A program made the translations under genes and the position numbers. This document shows, piece by piece, positions 52,540 to 60,734 of a DNA stretch of 64,000 bases (position 1 is the first letter of the stretch; each line of letters begins with the position of its first letter). This DNA comes from Dyadobacter bucti (GTDB taxonomy: Bacteria; Bacteroidota; Bacteroidia; Cytophagales; Spirosomataceae). The stretch lies in NCBI RefSeq assembly GCF_005869225.1, contig NZ_SWFP01000006.1, forward strand, positions 248,001 to 312,000, given 5' to 3'. The notes beneath the pieces were generated by a model, which did not search any database, was not told the origin of the DNA, and worked only from the letters and a program-made list of their open reading frames with translations.

Positions 52540-53688
52540 ATGAAAGCGTATTTGGATAATGCGGCTACTACCCGCCTGGATCCTGAGGTACTGGAAGTGA
52601 TGCTGCCGCTCATGACGGAGCAATATGGCAATCCTTCATCCATTCATTCCTATGGCCGCGCTGTACGTTCCGCTATTGAAAGAGCACGTAAAAGTATTGC
52701 CGGAATTCTGAATGCTGCTCCCGCGGAAATATTCTTTACTTCGGGAGGAACAGAAGCGGATAATACTGCAATACGTTCGAGCATTGAAACTCTCGGATTA
52801 AAGCATGCGATTACGTCGAGAATAGAGCATCATGCGGTGCTGCACACACTCGAACATCTGGAAAAGACGGGCCAGATCCAGCTGAGCTTTGTCGATATCA
52901 ATGATCAGGGTGAAATCGATCTGGGGCATCTGGAATCACTATTGAACGCGAATCCGCGTTCGCTTGTATCCCTGATGCATGGTAACAATGAAGTAGGGAA
53001 TCTGCTTGATTTACAGGTTGCAGGGGACTTATGTGAACAGTATAATGCTGTTTTTCATTGTGACACTGTTCAGACTATGGGGCATTACCGACACGACCTG
53101 CAACAGTTGAAAACTCAATTCATTGTGGGCGCTGCTCACAAGTTCCACGGCCCGAAGGGAGTAGGGTTTCTGTATGTGCGGCCCGGATTAAAAATCAATC
53201 CGTTTGTTCATGGAGGCGCTCAGGAGCGCAACATGCGTGGCGGAACTGAAAATATTTACGGTATTGTAGGTTTGGCCAAAGCACTTGAAATTGCTTATCG
53301 TGATATGGATATCCATCGCCGGCATATTGAAGGATTAAAGGTCCGGATGACAGAAAAGCTGCTGGCGAGCATTGAAGGTGTAAAGTTCAACGGAAATTCA
53401 GGTCAACTGGATAAAAGCCTTTATACCGTTTTGAGCGTTAGCCTCCCGCCATCGGACATCAGTGATATGCTGCTGTTTAATATGGATATAGCCGGGATAG
53501 CGGTTTCGGGTGGAAGTGCCTGTTCAAGCGGAACAGAAATAGGCTCTCATGTATTGAATGAGTTGAAAATAGACCCTGACAGAGCGAACGTCCGGTTTTC
53601 ATTTGGCAAATACAATACTGAACAAGAAGTAGATTACGCAGTCGAGATTCTTGCAGAACTATATCAGAAAGAGCGCATTGTTATTTAA
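52540..53688 (+). CDS. Cysteine desulfurase (NifS/IscS family)
   Basis: PLP enzyme that takes sulfur from cysteine for Fe-S clusters and thio-cofactors. 382 residues. AYLDNAATTRLDPEVLE, YGNPSSIHSYGR, FFTSGGTEADNTAI, EHHAVLH, MHGNNEVGNLLD, HCDTVQTMG, AAHKFHGPKGVGF (PLP Lys) and SGGSACSSGTEIGS (catalytic Cys loop) are all standard. No IscU or scaffold gene is adjacent. The stop codon lies within the loop of the following terminator. Confidence 0.95.
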   Translation: MKAYLDNAATTRLDPEVLEVMLPLMTEQYGNPSSIHSYGRAVRSAIERARKSIAGILNAAPAEIFFTSGGTEADNTAIRSSIETLGLKHAITSRIEHHAVLHTLEHLEKTGQIQLSFVDINDQGEIDLGHLESLLNANPRSLVSLMHGNNEVGNLLDLQVAGDLCEQYNAVFHCDTVQTMGHYRHDLQQLKTQFIVGAAHKFHGPKGVGFLYVRPGLKINPFVHGGAQERNMRGGTENIYGIVGLAKALEIAYRDMDIHRRHIEGLKVRMTEKLLASIEGVKFNGNSGQLDKSLYTVLSVSLPPSDISDMLLFNMDIAGIAVSGGSACSSGTEIGSHVLNELKIDPDRANVRFSFGKYNTEQEVDYAVEILAELYQKERIVI

Positions 53689-53710
53689 TACAATGCGCTC
53701 TTTTTATTTT
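53668..53710 (+). terminator. Terminator overlapping the desulfurase stop codon
   Basis: Perfect 14-bp arms (53668-53681 and 53690-53703). The TAA at 53686-53688 is in the 8-base loop, and T-rich sequence follows. The hemH 3' end begins 6 bases later on the other strand. Confidence 0.85.
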
Positions 53711-54779
53711 ATGCGTGAGAACTTTTGACGATATCTTCAAGCGTTTCTATCCAGATATCGCTGTCATTGAGGCTTTCTACAAGCTGCCAGTGAATACCTC
53801 CTTCTTTTTCGAAAATCTCTTTATACTCTTCACCAACTTCGATTGTCGTTTCGAGGCAGTCCGCTACAAAAGCAGGGGAGAAAGCCAGAACGTTTTTAAC
53901 GCCTTTTTTGGTCAGTTCCGGGATTACCTCGTCAGTATAGGGTTTGATCCAAGGGCTTTTTCCCAGGCGGGACTGAAAGCACGTGGTATATTTCCCTTCC
54001 GGGATTCCCATTCCTTTTACAAACAACCGTGTTGTCTCGAAACACTGGGCACGATAGCAATGTTGGTTCCTATGATCGAGCGTATCGCAGCAGCTTCCAA
54101 ACTGGCAGAAACTACCGGTAACATCCCCTTTTGTGATCTGCCTTTCCGGCAAACCATGGTAACTGAATACGAAATGGTCATATTCCCTTTCGGCCATGTA
54201 CTTTTTGCCAAGATTGACAAAACCTTCGACAAATTTCGGATGGTCCAGAAAACGGTTGACAAACCGGATTTCAGGCAGTACTTCCCAATCTTTCACAACC
54301 CGCATTACTTCCTTATATACAGATCCCGTTGAAGCGGAAGCATATTGTGGAAAGAAAGGAATAACAATGATTTCGGAGAGACATTCCTGCCGAAGTTTTT
54401 TCAATGCACTTTCGATACTTGGGCTTTGGTAGCGCATGGCTAGCTCAACCACATATTTTTCACCCAGAACGTTCTGCAATTTTTCCTGTACCGAGAACCC
54501 GTAGATCTTCAGTGGAGAACCTTCAGGCAGCCATAGCTGCTGATATATTTTTGCAGATTTTGGAGCCCTGAAGGGAGCGATAATCAGATTGATAAGCAGC
54601 CAGCGATTCAGAAACGGAATGTCGATAACTCTTTCATCCATTAAAAACTGCCTGAGATATTTCCGTACATCCGGTACCGACGGACTGTCAGGAGTACCCA
54701 GATTTACAATCAAAACGCCGGTTTTATGGATGGATTTTTCTGTTGATAAAATTGGCTGCGCCAGTGTTTCAGTACTCAT
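53709..54779 (-). CDS. hemH: Ferrochelatase
   Basis: Inserts ferrous iron into protoporphyrin to make haem. 356 residues from ATG 54779. GVLIVNLGTPDSP opens the fold, PFFPQYASASTGS and FSYHGLPERQ (catalytic His208) follow, and FSPAFVADCLETTIEVGEEY supplies the conserved acids. Five cysteines lie within 22 residues (225, 230, 231, 241, 246), an insertion that may hold an Fe-S cluster or a structural metal. The in-frame codons up to 54854 precede the family start. No terminator separates it from argF', so it may be read from the arg operon. Confidence 0.95.
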   Translation of the reverse strand: MSTETLAQPILSTEKSIHKTGVLIVNLGTPDSPSVPDVRKYLRQFLMDERVIDIPFLNRWLLINLIIAPFRAPKSAKIYQQLWLPEGSPLKIYGFSVQEKLQNVLGEKYVVELAMRYQSPSIESALKKLRQECLSEIIVIPFFPQYASASTGSVYKEVMRVVKDWEVLPEIRFVNRFLDHPKFVEGFVNLGKKYMAEREYDHFVFSYHGLPERQITKGDVTGSFCQFGSCCDTLDHRNQHCYRAQCFETTRLFVKGMGIPEGKYTTCFQSRLGKSPWIKPYTDEVIPELTKKGVKNVLAFSPAFVADCLETTIEVGEEYKEIFEKEGGIHWQLVESLNDSDIWIETLEDIVKSSHA

Positions 54780-54866
54780 TGCAAGCGGTATTTTTATAAT
54801 TCCGAAAATCTGATATTCATTTATAACTCTCCGGGAAGCTTTAAAAGTTCGCAACCCATGGCAAAG

Positions 54867-55814
54867 CTACATGCTTATGAGAATTTCTCTCAGTACAGCC
54901 TGTGCGGACCATTCCCGGTTTGCAGCTTGCTCAATTACCAGGGACCTCGGGCCGTCCAGCACTTCATCCGCTACTTTCATGTTGCGGCGCAAAGGCAGGC
55001 AGTGCATGAATTTACCATTATCGGTCAGGGCCATTTTTGCCTCGGTGATCATCCAGGAAGGGTCGCTAGTGAGTACCTGACCATAATTTTGATACGATGA
55101 CCAGTTTTTTCCGTATACAAAATCTGCGCCTTCCAGCGCTTTATCCTGATCATAAATTACTTGTCCTTTTCCTACAAATTCCGGTGGCAAGTCGTAGCCT
55201 TCGGGATGCGTAATCACCAATTCTACATCCATAGGATTCATCCATTCGCAAAAAGAATTAGCCACTGCCTGGGGCAAAGCCTTGAAATGCGGAAGCCAGG
55301 TCAGGACAACTTTTGGTCTTTGTTTTACTTTAAATTCCTCAATTGTAATACAATCAGCCAGGGATTGTAGGGGGTGCCTTGTTGCAGATTCAAGGTTTAC
55401 AATCGGTACCTCCGAATATTTCTTAAACTGCTGGAAAACAATTTCCGAATAATCCTTCTCACGATCCTGAAGTCCCGCGAAAGAGCGGATACCTATGATG
55501 TCGCAATAACGTCCGATCACAGCAGCAGCTTCCTTTACGTGTTCAGCTTTGTCGCCATTCATGATCACACCTTCTTCCATTTCCAGACCCCAGCCATCTT
55601 GCCCCACATTCATCATGATCACATTCAGGCCAAGGTTTTGCGCAGCTTTCTGTGTACTCAGCCGCGTTCTCAGACTTGAATTGAAAAAGAGCAGACCGAT
55701 CGTCTTGTTCTTGCCAAGTTCATGATCCGCAAACGGATTTCGTTTTGAAATGATACCGTTGGTAATGAGATGATTAAGATCCGTTACGTCGTTTATAGAA
55801 AGAAAGTTTTTCAT
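54867..55814 (-). CDS. argF': N-succinyl-L-ornithine carbamoyltransferase (ArgF')
   Basis: Carbamoylates N-acylornithine in the Bacteroidota version of arginine synthesis. 315 residues. The carbamoyl-phosphate motif is SSLRTRLSTQ rather than STRT, typical for acylornithine enzymes. ESATRHPLQSLADC is the second conserved block and KFMHCLPLRRN holds the catalytic Cys region. In the specificity loop GDKAEHVKE, residue 90 is Ala, where Bacteroides SOTCase has Pro and Xanthomonas AOTCase has Glu (from memory). A residue other than Glu there favours succinylornithine. Last arg gene of the minus-strand operon, followed by hemH. Confidence 0.9.
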   Translation of the reverse strand: MKNFLSINDVTDLNHLITNGIISKRNPFADHELGKNKTIGLLFFNSSLRTRLSTQKAAQNLGLNVIMMNVGQDGWGLEMEEGVIMNGDKAEHVKEAAAVIGRYCDIIGIRSFAGLQDREKDYSEIVFQQFKKYSEVPIVNLESATRHPLQSLADCITIEEFKVKQRPKVVLTWLPHFKALPQAVANSFCEWMNPMDVELVITHPEGYDLPPEFVGKGQVIYDQDKALEGADFVYGKNWSSYQNYGQVLTSDPSWMITEAKMALTDNGKFMHCLPLRRNMKVADEVLDGPRSLVIEQAANREWSAQAVLREILISM

Positions 55815-55886
55815 CAGTTATGGTTTTCGTGCAGGAATCCCGATGGTCGCTGTCACTTCTTATTTCAATATATATTAAATGATTGG

Positions 55887-57020
55887 CTATGCGGAAACGG
55901 TTACTTCTTTTTTCAATATTGTTAAAAACTGGTCGGCCTCGTCTTTCCCGAGTGCCAGGGAAGGCAGCAACCGGATTGTGTTGGCACCAGCCACACCTGT
56001 GAACATCTTATGCTCGAACAAAATCTTGTTACGTAAATCTTTCACCGGGAAATCATATTCGATCCCGATCATCAGCCCACGTCCTCTCAGTTCTTTATAA
56101 CCGCCTATTTCTTCAATCCCTTTCAAAAGATAATCTCCGATGTTGGCTGCGTTTTCAATCAGGTTTTCGTTCTTCATAATATCCAGAACTGCCACACCGG
56201 CAGCGCAGGCAAGGTGATTGCCGCCGAAAGTGGTTCCCAGCAAACCGTAACTTGCTTTGAATTTGGGGGATATCAAAATTCCTCCGATCGGAAAACCGTT
56301 ACCCATTCCTTTGGCCATCGAAATGATATCAGGATCGATGCCGCTAAACTGGTGCGAGAAGAATTTACCGGTACGTCCGTATCCACACTGTACGCTGTCC
56401 AGGATCAGAACAGCGCCCGTTTCGTCACATTTTTTGCGAAGTGTCTGCAAAAATTCGTCGGTACAGACATTGATTCCGCCCACTCCCTGAATTCCCTCGA
56501 CAATCACGGCGCAAACTTCATCGGTAATGCCTTCTTCCGCAGCCTCCAAGTTGTTGAACGGAAGGAAGGTAACGTGCTTGTTATAGTTTACCGGAGCTAC
56601 AATGGACGCATTATCTGTGGCAGCAACTGCGCCCGCTGTACGTCCGTGAAATGATTTTGTAAACGAAATAACCTTGGTACGTCCGTTATGAAAAGAGGCG
56701 AGTTTCAATGCATTTTCATTGGCTTCTGCCCCGGAATTGCAAAGGAATAGTTTGTAATCAGGGTAACCCGAAAGTGCTCCCAGCTTCTCGGCGAGTTCTT
56801 CCTGCAGGGATATTTTTACAGAGTTAGAATAGAAGCTGATCGCATTGAGTTGCCTGGTGAGCATATCCACATAATAGGGATGGCAGTGACCGACGGAAAT
56901 CACGGCATGCCCGCCGTAAAGATCCAGATATTTAGTACCATTTTGATCCCAGAGGTAACTTCCCTGTGCCTTCACAGGCTCTATATCGTAAATCGGGTAA
57001 ACGTCAAAAAGATGTGACAT
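55887..57020 (-). CDS. argD: Acylornithine aminotransferase (ArgD type)
   Basis: PLP class III aminotransferase making N-acylornithine from the semialdehyde. 377 residues from ATG 57020 (MSHLFDVYPIYDIEPV). LDLYGGHAVISVGHCHPYYV, FLCNSGAEANENALKLA, FTKSFHGRTAGAVAAT, VEGIQGVGGI, LDSVQCGYGRTGKFF, SMAKGMGNGFPIGG (PLP Lys), and GTTFGGNHLACAA match the family. VEGIQG and LDSVQCG replace the common EPIQGEGG and LDEVQTG. It is 71 bases downstream of a small ORF and 72 upstream of argF'. The TTG at 57047 in frame is less likely. Confidence 0.94.
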   Translation of the reverse strand: MSHLFDVYPIYDIEPVKAQGSYLWDQNGTKYLDLYGGHAVISVGHCHPYYVDMLTRQLNAISFYSNSVKISLQEELAEKLGALSGYPDYKLFLCNSGAEANENALKLASFHNGRTKVISFTKSFHGRTAGAVAATDNASIVAPVNYNKHVTFLPFNNLEAAEEGITDEVCAVIVEGIQGVGGINVCTDEFLQTLRKKCDETGAVLILDSVQCGYGRTGKFFSHQFSGIDPDIISMAKGMGNGFPIGGILISPKFKASYGLLGTTFGGNHLACAAGVAVLDIMKNENLIENAANIGDYLLKGIEEIGGYKELRGRGLMIGIEYDFPVKDLRNKILFEHKMFTGVAGANTIRLLPSLALGKDEADQFLTILKKEVTVSA

Positions 57021-57091
57021 AATATTCTTAGAATTAGTATCAGACAAGTTCCAAAGTTTCGATTCTTTGAAAATGGTTTTGATTAATGGTT

Positions 57092-57268
57092 TTAAACGAT
57101 ATCATCATTGGTCCACGTTGAGACGTTTTTGATGTATTCTTTCCAACCTGCCAGATTCGCTCCATTTTTTCTAGTCTTTTGTTGTAAAAGGAGCATATCC
57201 GCAAAAGGCAGCAACCGCCTTCGTCCTGTTTTGCTAAGCTGGTTATATGTCAAAACTAAATCACTCAT
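57092..57268 (-). CDS. Small ORF in the arg operon, possible antitoxin-like protein (58 residues)
   Basis: Reads from ATG 57268 to TAA 57092 on the minus strand, too short for a 60-residue ORF cut-off. Begins MSDLVLTYNQLSKTGRRRLL and ends YIKNVSTWTNDDIV. The pattern of a Leu-rich helix (RRLLPFADMLLLQQK), a basic linker and a final W-x-x-x-D/E-I motif resembles short DUF2281/VapB-like antitoxins of Bacteroidota. No toxin gene is beside it. It fits neatly between argC (47 bases) and argD (71 bases) in the same direction. Family assignment is from pattern memory and not certain. Confidence 0.55.
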   Translation of the reverse strand: MSDLVLTYNQLSKTGRRRLLPFADMLLLQQKTRKNGANLAGWKEYIKNVSTWTNDDIV

Positions 57269-57315
57269 CGATGGAACGTTAATAGGGCTGGCGGTATATA
57301 AAAATAAAAAATAGG

Positions 57316-58299
57316 TCAGAAAGCCGGCGCTTTTAATCGTAGGCCTGCGTCTTCGGGTAGCCCGAAAATCAGGTTCATGTTCTGGGTTGCCTGGCCGGAT
57401 GCGCCTTTTGTCAGATTATCGATTGCACTGGTAATCAACAACTGATCGTCGTGCTTTTCCAGATGGATGATGCACTTATTGGTATTCACAACCTGTTTCA
57501 GATCAATAGGAGCATCGCTGACATGGGTGAACGGATGAGATTCGTAAAAGCTTTTGTATAGAGCTTTTGCCTCTTCCAATGACCCTTCATATTCAGTATA
57601 TACATTGGCCATGATGCCACGGGTATAGTCACCGCGATACGGGATAAAATTCACAGCTTTGTCAAAACCATCCTGTAATTTTCCAAGGCTCATTTTGATC
57701 TCGGTCAAATGCTGGTGCGTGAAAGCTTTGTAAATCGACATATTATTGTTTCTCCACGTAAAATGCGTAGTCGCGCTGAGTGACTGGCCTGCGCCTGTAC
57801 TGCCCGTAACCGCACTGACGTGGATGTCATTTTTTATAATACCCGCATTTGCCAAAGGTAAAATTGCCAGCTCTATGCTTGTCGCAAAACATCCCGGATT
57901 CGCAATTTTCGTCGCCGTACTGATCTTTTCTTTTTGCAACTCCGGCAAACCGTAAACAAAACCATTCGATTCGTCACGGAAATCGGTACTCAGGTCAATG
58001 ATTTTAAGTTCGGCAGGTAAAGTATATTCAGTCAGAAACTTTTGCGACTCTCCGTGTCCGGAACAAAGAAAAATGACATTAAGCCCCTCCTGGTTCAATA
58101 ATTCTTGGATATCATCCCCCGAAAAAACCAAATCGGTGTCACCCAGAAGATCTGTATGCGTTGTATATACAGGTTTTCCGGCCTGACTTTTACTATGTGC
58201 AAAAGCTATGCTGGCGTTGGGGTGGTTAATGAGAATTCTCAGTAATTCGCCTCCTGTGTAGCCAGCTGCACCTATTATTCCAATATTTATCTTATTCAT
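57316..58299 (-). CDS. argC: N-acyl-gamma-glutamyl-phosphate reductase
   Basis: NADPH-dependent reduction of acylglutamyl phosphate to the semialdehyde. 327 residues. IGIIGAAGYTGGELLRIL is the Rossmann motif, FLCSGHGES and DLSTDFR follow, ANPGCFATSIELAILPL has the catalytic Cys, and TGSTGAGQSLSATTHF and HQHLTEI (His) complete the active site. The start overlaps the argG stop by 4 bases (ATGA), so translation is coupled. The small ORF follows 47 bases later. Confidence 0.96.
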   Translation of the reverse strand: MNKINIGIIGAAGYTGGELLRILINHPNASIAFAHSKSQAGKPVYTTHTDLLGDTDLVFSGDDIQELLNQEGLNVIFLCSGHGESQKFLTEYTLPAELKIIDLSTDFRDESNGFVYGLPELQKEKISTATKIANPGCFATSIELAILPLANAGIIKNDIHVSAVTGSTGAGQSLSATTHFTWRNNNMSIYKAFTHQHLTEIKMSLGKLQDGFDKAVNFIPYRGDYTRGIMANVYTEYEGSLEEAKALYKSFYESHPFTHVSDAPIDLKQVVNTNKCIIHLEKHDDQLLITSAIDNLTKGASGQATQNMNLIFGLPEDAGLRLKAPAF

Positions 58300-59504
58300 T
58301 TGTCCTGGTCATTCAGCTCACTCACTTTCTGATAAATCATTACCTGATTGGACGCAACCTTCGAAAATCCACGAACGTCATCTCCGGTCCAGGCATTGTT
58401 CATTTCGCCATAGCTGCCAAATACTGAAGACATCAGATCGTAAGGAGATTCAATTCCTTCCACATGAAAACGGTATGGAGCAAGGTAAACATGGACCTTA
58501 CCAGTCACATGCTTTTGCGTGTCGGCGAGGAAAGTTTCAATGTTACGCATCACAGGTTCTACAAACTGTCCTTTGTGCAAAAGACTGCCGTACCAGTTGG
58601 AAAGCTGCTCTTTCCAGTAAAGCTGCTGTTCGCTCAGCACATGTTTTTCCAGCAAATGATGTGCTTTGATGATAATTAACGGCGCAGCGGCTTCAAACCC
58701 TACACGCCCTTTGATCCCGATAATGGTGTCACCAACGTGAATATCCCTTCCTATTCCGAAAGGTTGGGCAATTGCTGCCAATTTTTGAATAGCCTGAACG
58801 GGGTTTTCGAAAGTTTCTCCTGCAACACCTTTTAGCTCACCTTTTTCGAATTCAAGTGTAATGGTTTCCGGCTCGGTCTTTGAGATTTGTGTCGGCCAGG
58901 CGGATTCCGGTAGATATTTCTCGGAAGTAAGCGTTTCTTTTCCGCCGACGGATGTTCCCCAAAGTCCTTTGTTGATGCTGTATGCAGCCTTCGCCCACTC
59001 GCGACCGACACCTTTTTTAGTCAGATATTCGATCTCTGCTTCGCGGGAAAGTTTCAGGTCACGGATCGGGGTAATGATTTCAGCTTCCGGAATAATAATA
59101 CGGAATGCCATATCAAACCGAACCTGGTCGTTACCTGCCCCTGTACTCCCGTGCGCAATGGCGCTGGCTCCGATTTCCTTCGCATATTCAGCTACGGCAA
59201 CTGCCTGAAAAACACGCTCAGCACTGACAGAAAGAGGGTACGTATTGTTTTTAAGTATGTTACCGAAGATCAGATATTTGATACAATCGTTATAGTAATC
59301 TTTTGTTTTAGAGATGGTCGCGTGTTTTTTTACACCCAAAGCATAAGCATTGGTTTCAATAGTTTTAAGTTCCTCGTCAGAAAAACCGCCGGTATCTACC
59401 AGAACCGAGTGAACCTCGTAACCTTTGTCCTCGGCTAAATATTTTACACAAAAAGAGGTATCTAATCCTCCACTGAACGCTAATACTACTTTGGGCTGTG
59501 ACAT
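58296..59504 (-). CDS. argG: Argininosuccinate synthase
   Basis: Joins citrulline and aspartate with ATP. 402 residues, standard size. VVLAFSGGLDTSFCVKYL is the PP-loop, AHGSTGAGNDQVRFD and LWGTSVGGKE are substrate contacts, and GIGRDIHVGDTIIGIKGRVGFEAAAP and YGSLLHKGQFVEP match the C-domain. It opens the minus-strand arg operon. The GNAT gene upstream ends in a hairpin terminator, so argG needs its own promoter in the 45 bases before its start or depends on readthrough. Confidence 0.96.
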   Translation of the reverse strand: MSQPKVVLAFSGGLDTSFCVKYLAEDKGYEVHSVLVDTGGFSDEELKTIETNAYALGVKKHATISKTKDYYNDCIKYLIFGNILKNNTYPLSVSAERVFQAVAVAEYAKEIGASAIAHGSTGAGNDQVRFDMAFRIIIPEAEIITPIRDLKLSREAEIEYLTKKGVGREWAKAAYSINKGLWGTSVGGKETLTSEKYLPESAWPTQISKTEPETITLEFEKGELKGVAGETFENPVQAIQKLAAIAQPFGIGRDIHVGDTIIGIKGRVGFEAAAPLIIIKAHHLLEKHVLSEQQLYWKEQLSNWYGSLLHKGQFVEPVMRNIETFLADTQKHVTGKVHVYLAPYRFHVEGIESPYDLMSSVFGSYGEMNNAWTGDDVRGFSKVASNQVMIYQKVSELNDQDK

Positions 59505-59551
59505 TCTATTGCTGTATGATTCTTAAATAATGCGGAAAACTTGATTACAAA

Positions 59552-59604
59552 GTAACAAAAAATACCTCGCTTCGGGCTTATAAAGGCTGCCGGGCGAGGT
59601 ATTT
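59552..59604 (-). terminator. Hairpin terminator between GNAT gene and argG
   Basis: 11-bp perfect arms (59560-59570 and 59594-59604) with a 23-base loop that can fold further, followed on the minus strand by a six-T run. It ends the GNAT transcript or acts as an attenuator for argG. Confidence 0.75.
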
Positions 59605-59640
59605 AAAAGATATATAAAATCTGTAAATGAATGCGGTACG

Positions 59641-60345
59641 TTAGTGTACAAGCACGGCCCCGGCGTTTTTCTTTTTAGCGCGTTCTTCCCTACGCAACAA
59701 AATGCGTTGTTTAATGCGCATCCAACGCTCGTACAAGCTCCATTCTTTCAGAAAATCCCAGGAGTTCTTTTCAACTTCCGTTTTCTTCTTATCGTCCGGA
59801 TTATACATCATGCCTGTGCAAAGGCAATGTTTTCTGCCAGTCCGGGTCAATACATCGTAGTTCACGCAGCTGGCACATCCTTTCCAGAATGCATCATCTG
59901 CCGGAAGCTCGCTGAACGTTACCGGTTCATAACCCAGATCCGAGTTTATTTTCATAACCGGCAGGCTGGTGGTAATACCAATGATCTTGGCATCGGGATA
60001 TTTTTTCCGGGATAGCTCAAATGCGTTCTGTTTGATAGCCTTCGCCATTCCGCTGTTACGAAAATCCGGATGTACGATGAGGCCGGAATTAGCTACAAAT
60101 TTTCCATGTTCCCATGTTTCTATGTAACAAAAACCTACCCATTCGCCGGTGTTGGTGGTCGCAATGATTGCTTTGCCTTCCAACATTTTTTCCATTATAT
60201 ATACGGGAGAACGTTTGGCTATACCAGTACCACGCTTTTTCGCGCTCTCTTCCATTTCCGCGCAGATCGTTTCGGCAAAATGGAAATGATTTTCATTGGC
60301 AGTCTGAATGATAAACTTACTGCCCACTACTTCGGTATTTTTCAT
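59641..60345 (-). CDS. GNAT-family N-acetyltransferase linked to arginine genes
   Basis: 234 residues. The GNAT core has TGIAKRSPVYIMEKMLEGKAII, GFCYIETWEHGKFVANSGLIVHPDFRNSGMAKAI (the acetyl-CoA pyrophosphate loop, R/Q-x-x-G/A-like as RNSGMA) and IIGITTSLPVMKINSDLGYEPVTF. A Cys-rich part follows (GCASCVNYDVLTRTGRKHCLCTG), a possible Zn site, then a basic helical tail of about 60 residues. Bacteroidota proteins of this family are sometimes annotated as N-acetylglutamate synthase because they sit before argG. Catalysis of glutamate acylation, with acetyl- or succinyl-CoA, is not proven from sequence. Confidence 0.88.
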   Translation of the reverse strand: MKNTEVVGSKFIIQTANENHFHFAETICAEMEESAKKRGTGIAKRSPVYIMEKMLEGKAIIATTNTGEWVGFCYIETWEHGKFVANSGLIVHPDFRNSGMAKAIKQNAFELSRKKYPDAKIIGITTSLPVMKINSDLGYEPVTFSELPADDAFWKGCASCVNYDVLTRTGRKHCLCTGMMYNPDDKKKTEVEKNSWDFLKEWSLYERWMRIKQRILLRREERAKKKNAGAVLVH

Positions 60346-60734
60346 TGATGGCTATGCTGACAAAAATGTTCGAAACAATAATTAATATACCCAGAAAAAA
60401 ACGATGGGACGTTTTGGTAATTGTAGAAAAATTGGGGGTATAAGAGTTTTACCACGTAGGTAAAATATAATTATGCGGTCCGCGGGGACCTAAATCGGAA
60501 AGGCGTAGTATGAAGAACAGTATGTATGCCGTTGTTGTTCATTGACTTGCTAATGCGTCTAAGAGGCTGCAAATTTTGCAAAAAAAAGTATCACTCCAAA
60601 GAAACAGAAGATATATTTTTATGGTTCGATTTAAGACAAAGTTTTGTAATTAGTCCTAGAAAAAGGTCCAAAATTTTTTTGCCGGGAGTATTGGTCTCTT
60701 CCGGTCAATTTCTAATGTGAACGCCGTGTCTTCA
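60346..60734. other. 389-base divergent intergenic region with two palindromes
   Basis: Lies between the GNAT gene and aat. It contains TTTTACC-ACGTA-GGTAAAA (60447-60465) and GGTCC-GCGG-GGACC (60477-60490), only 11 bases apart. A 64-codon frame at 60526-60720 has no family features and looks like chance. I see no perfect TAnnTTTG for either gene. Confidence 0.5.
60447..60490. promoter_or_regulatory. Pair of inverted repeats, possible operators
   Basis: A 7-bp inverted repeat (60447-60453 and 60459-60465) and a GC-rich 5-bp hairpin (60477-60490) lie about 100-145 bases upstream of the GNAT start. The first looks like a dimeric repressor site, the second is out of keeping with the AT-rich gap. 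Confidence 0.35.

Noticed and set aside
57108..57314. Plus-strand 68-codon ORF between argD and argC
   Set aside because: Lies antisense to the better small ORF at 57092-57268, begins with no family-like sequence and is AT-driven low complexity.
60526..60720. 64-codon ORF upstream of aat
   Set aside because: Low-complexity Lys/Ser/Phe composition, overlaps the start of aat, no homology pattern; more likely leader sequence.
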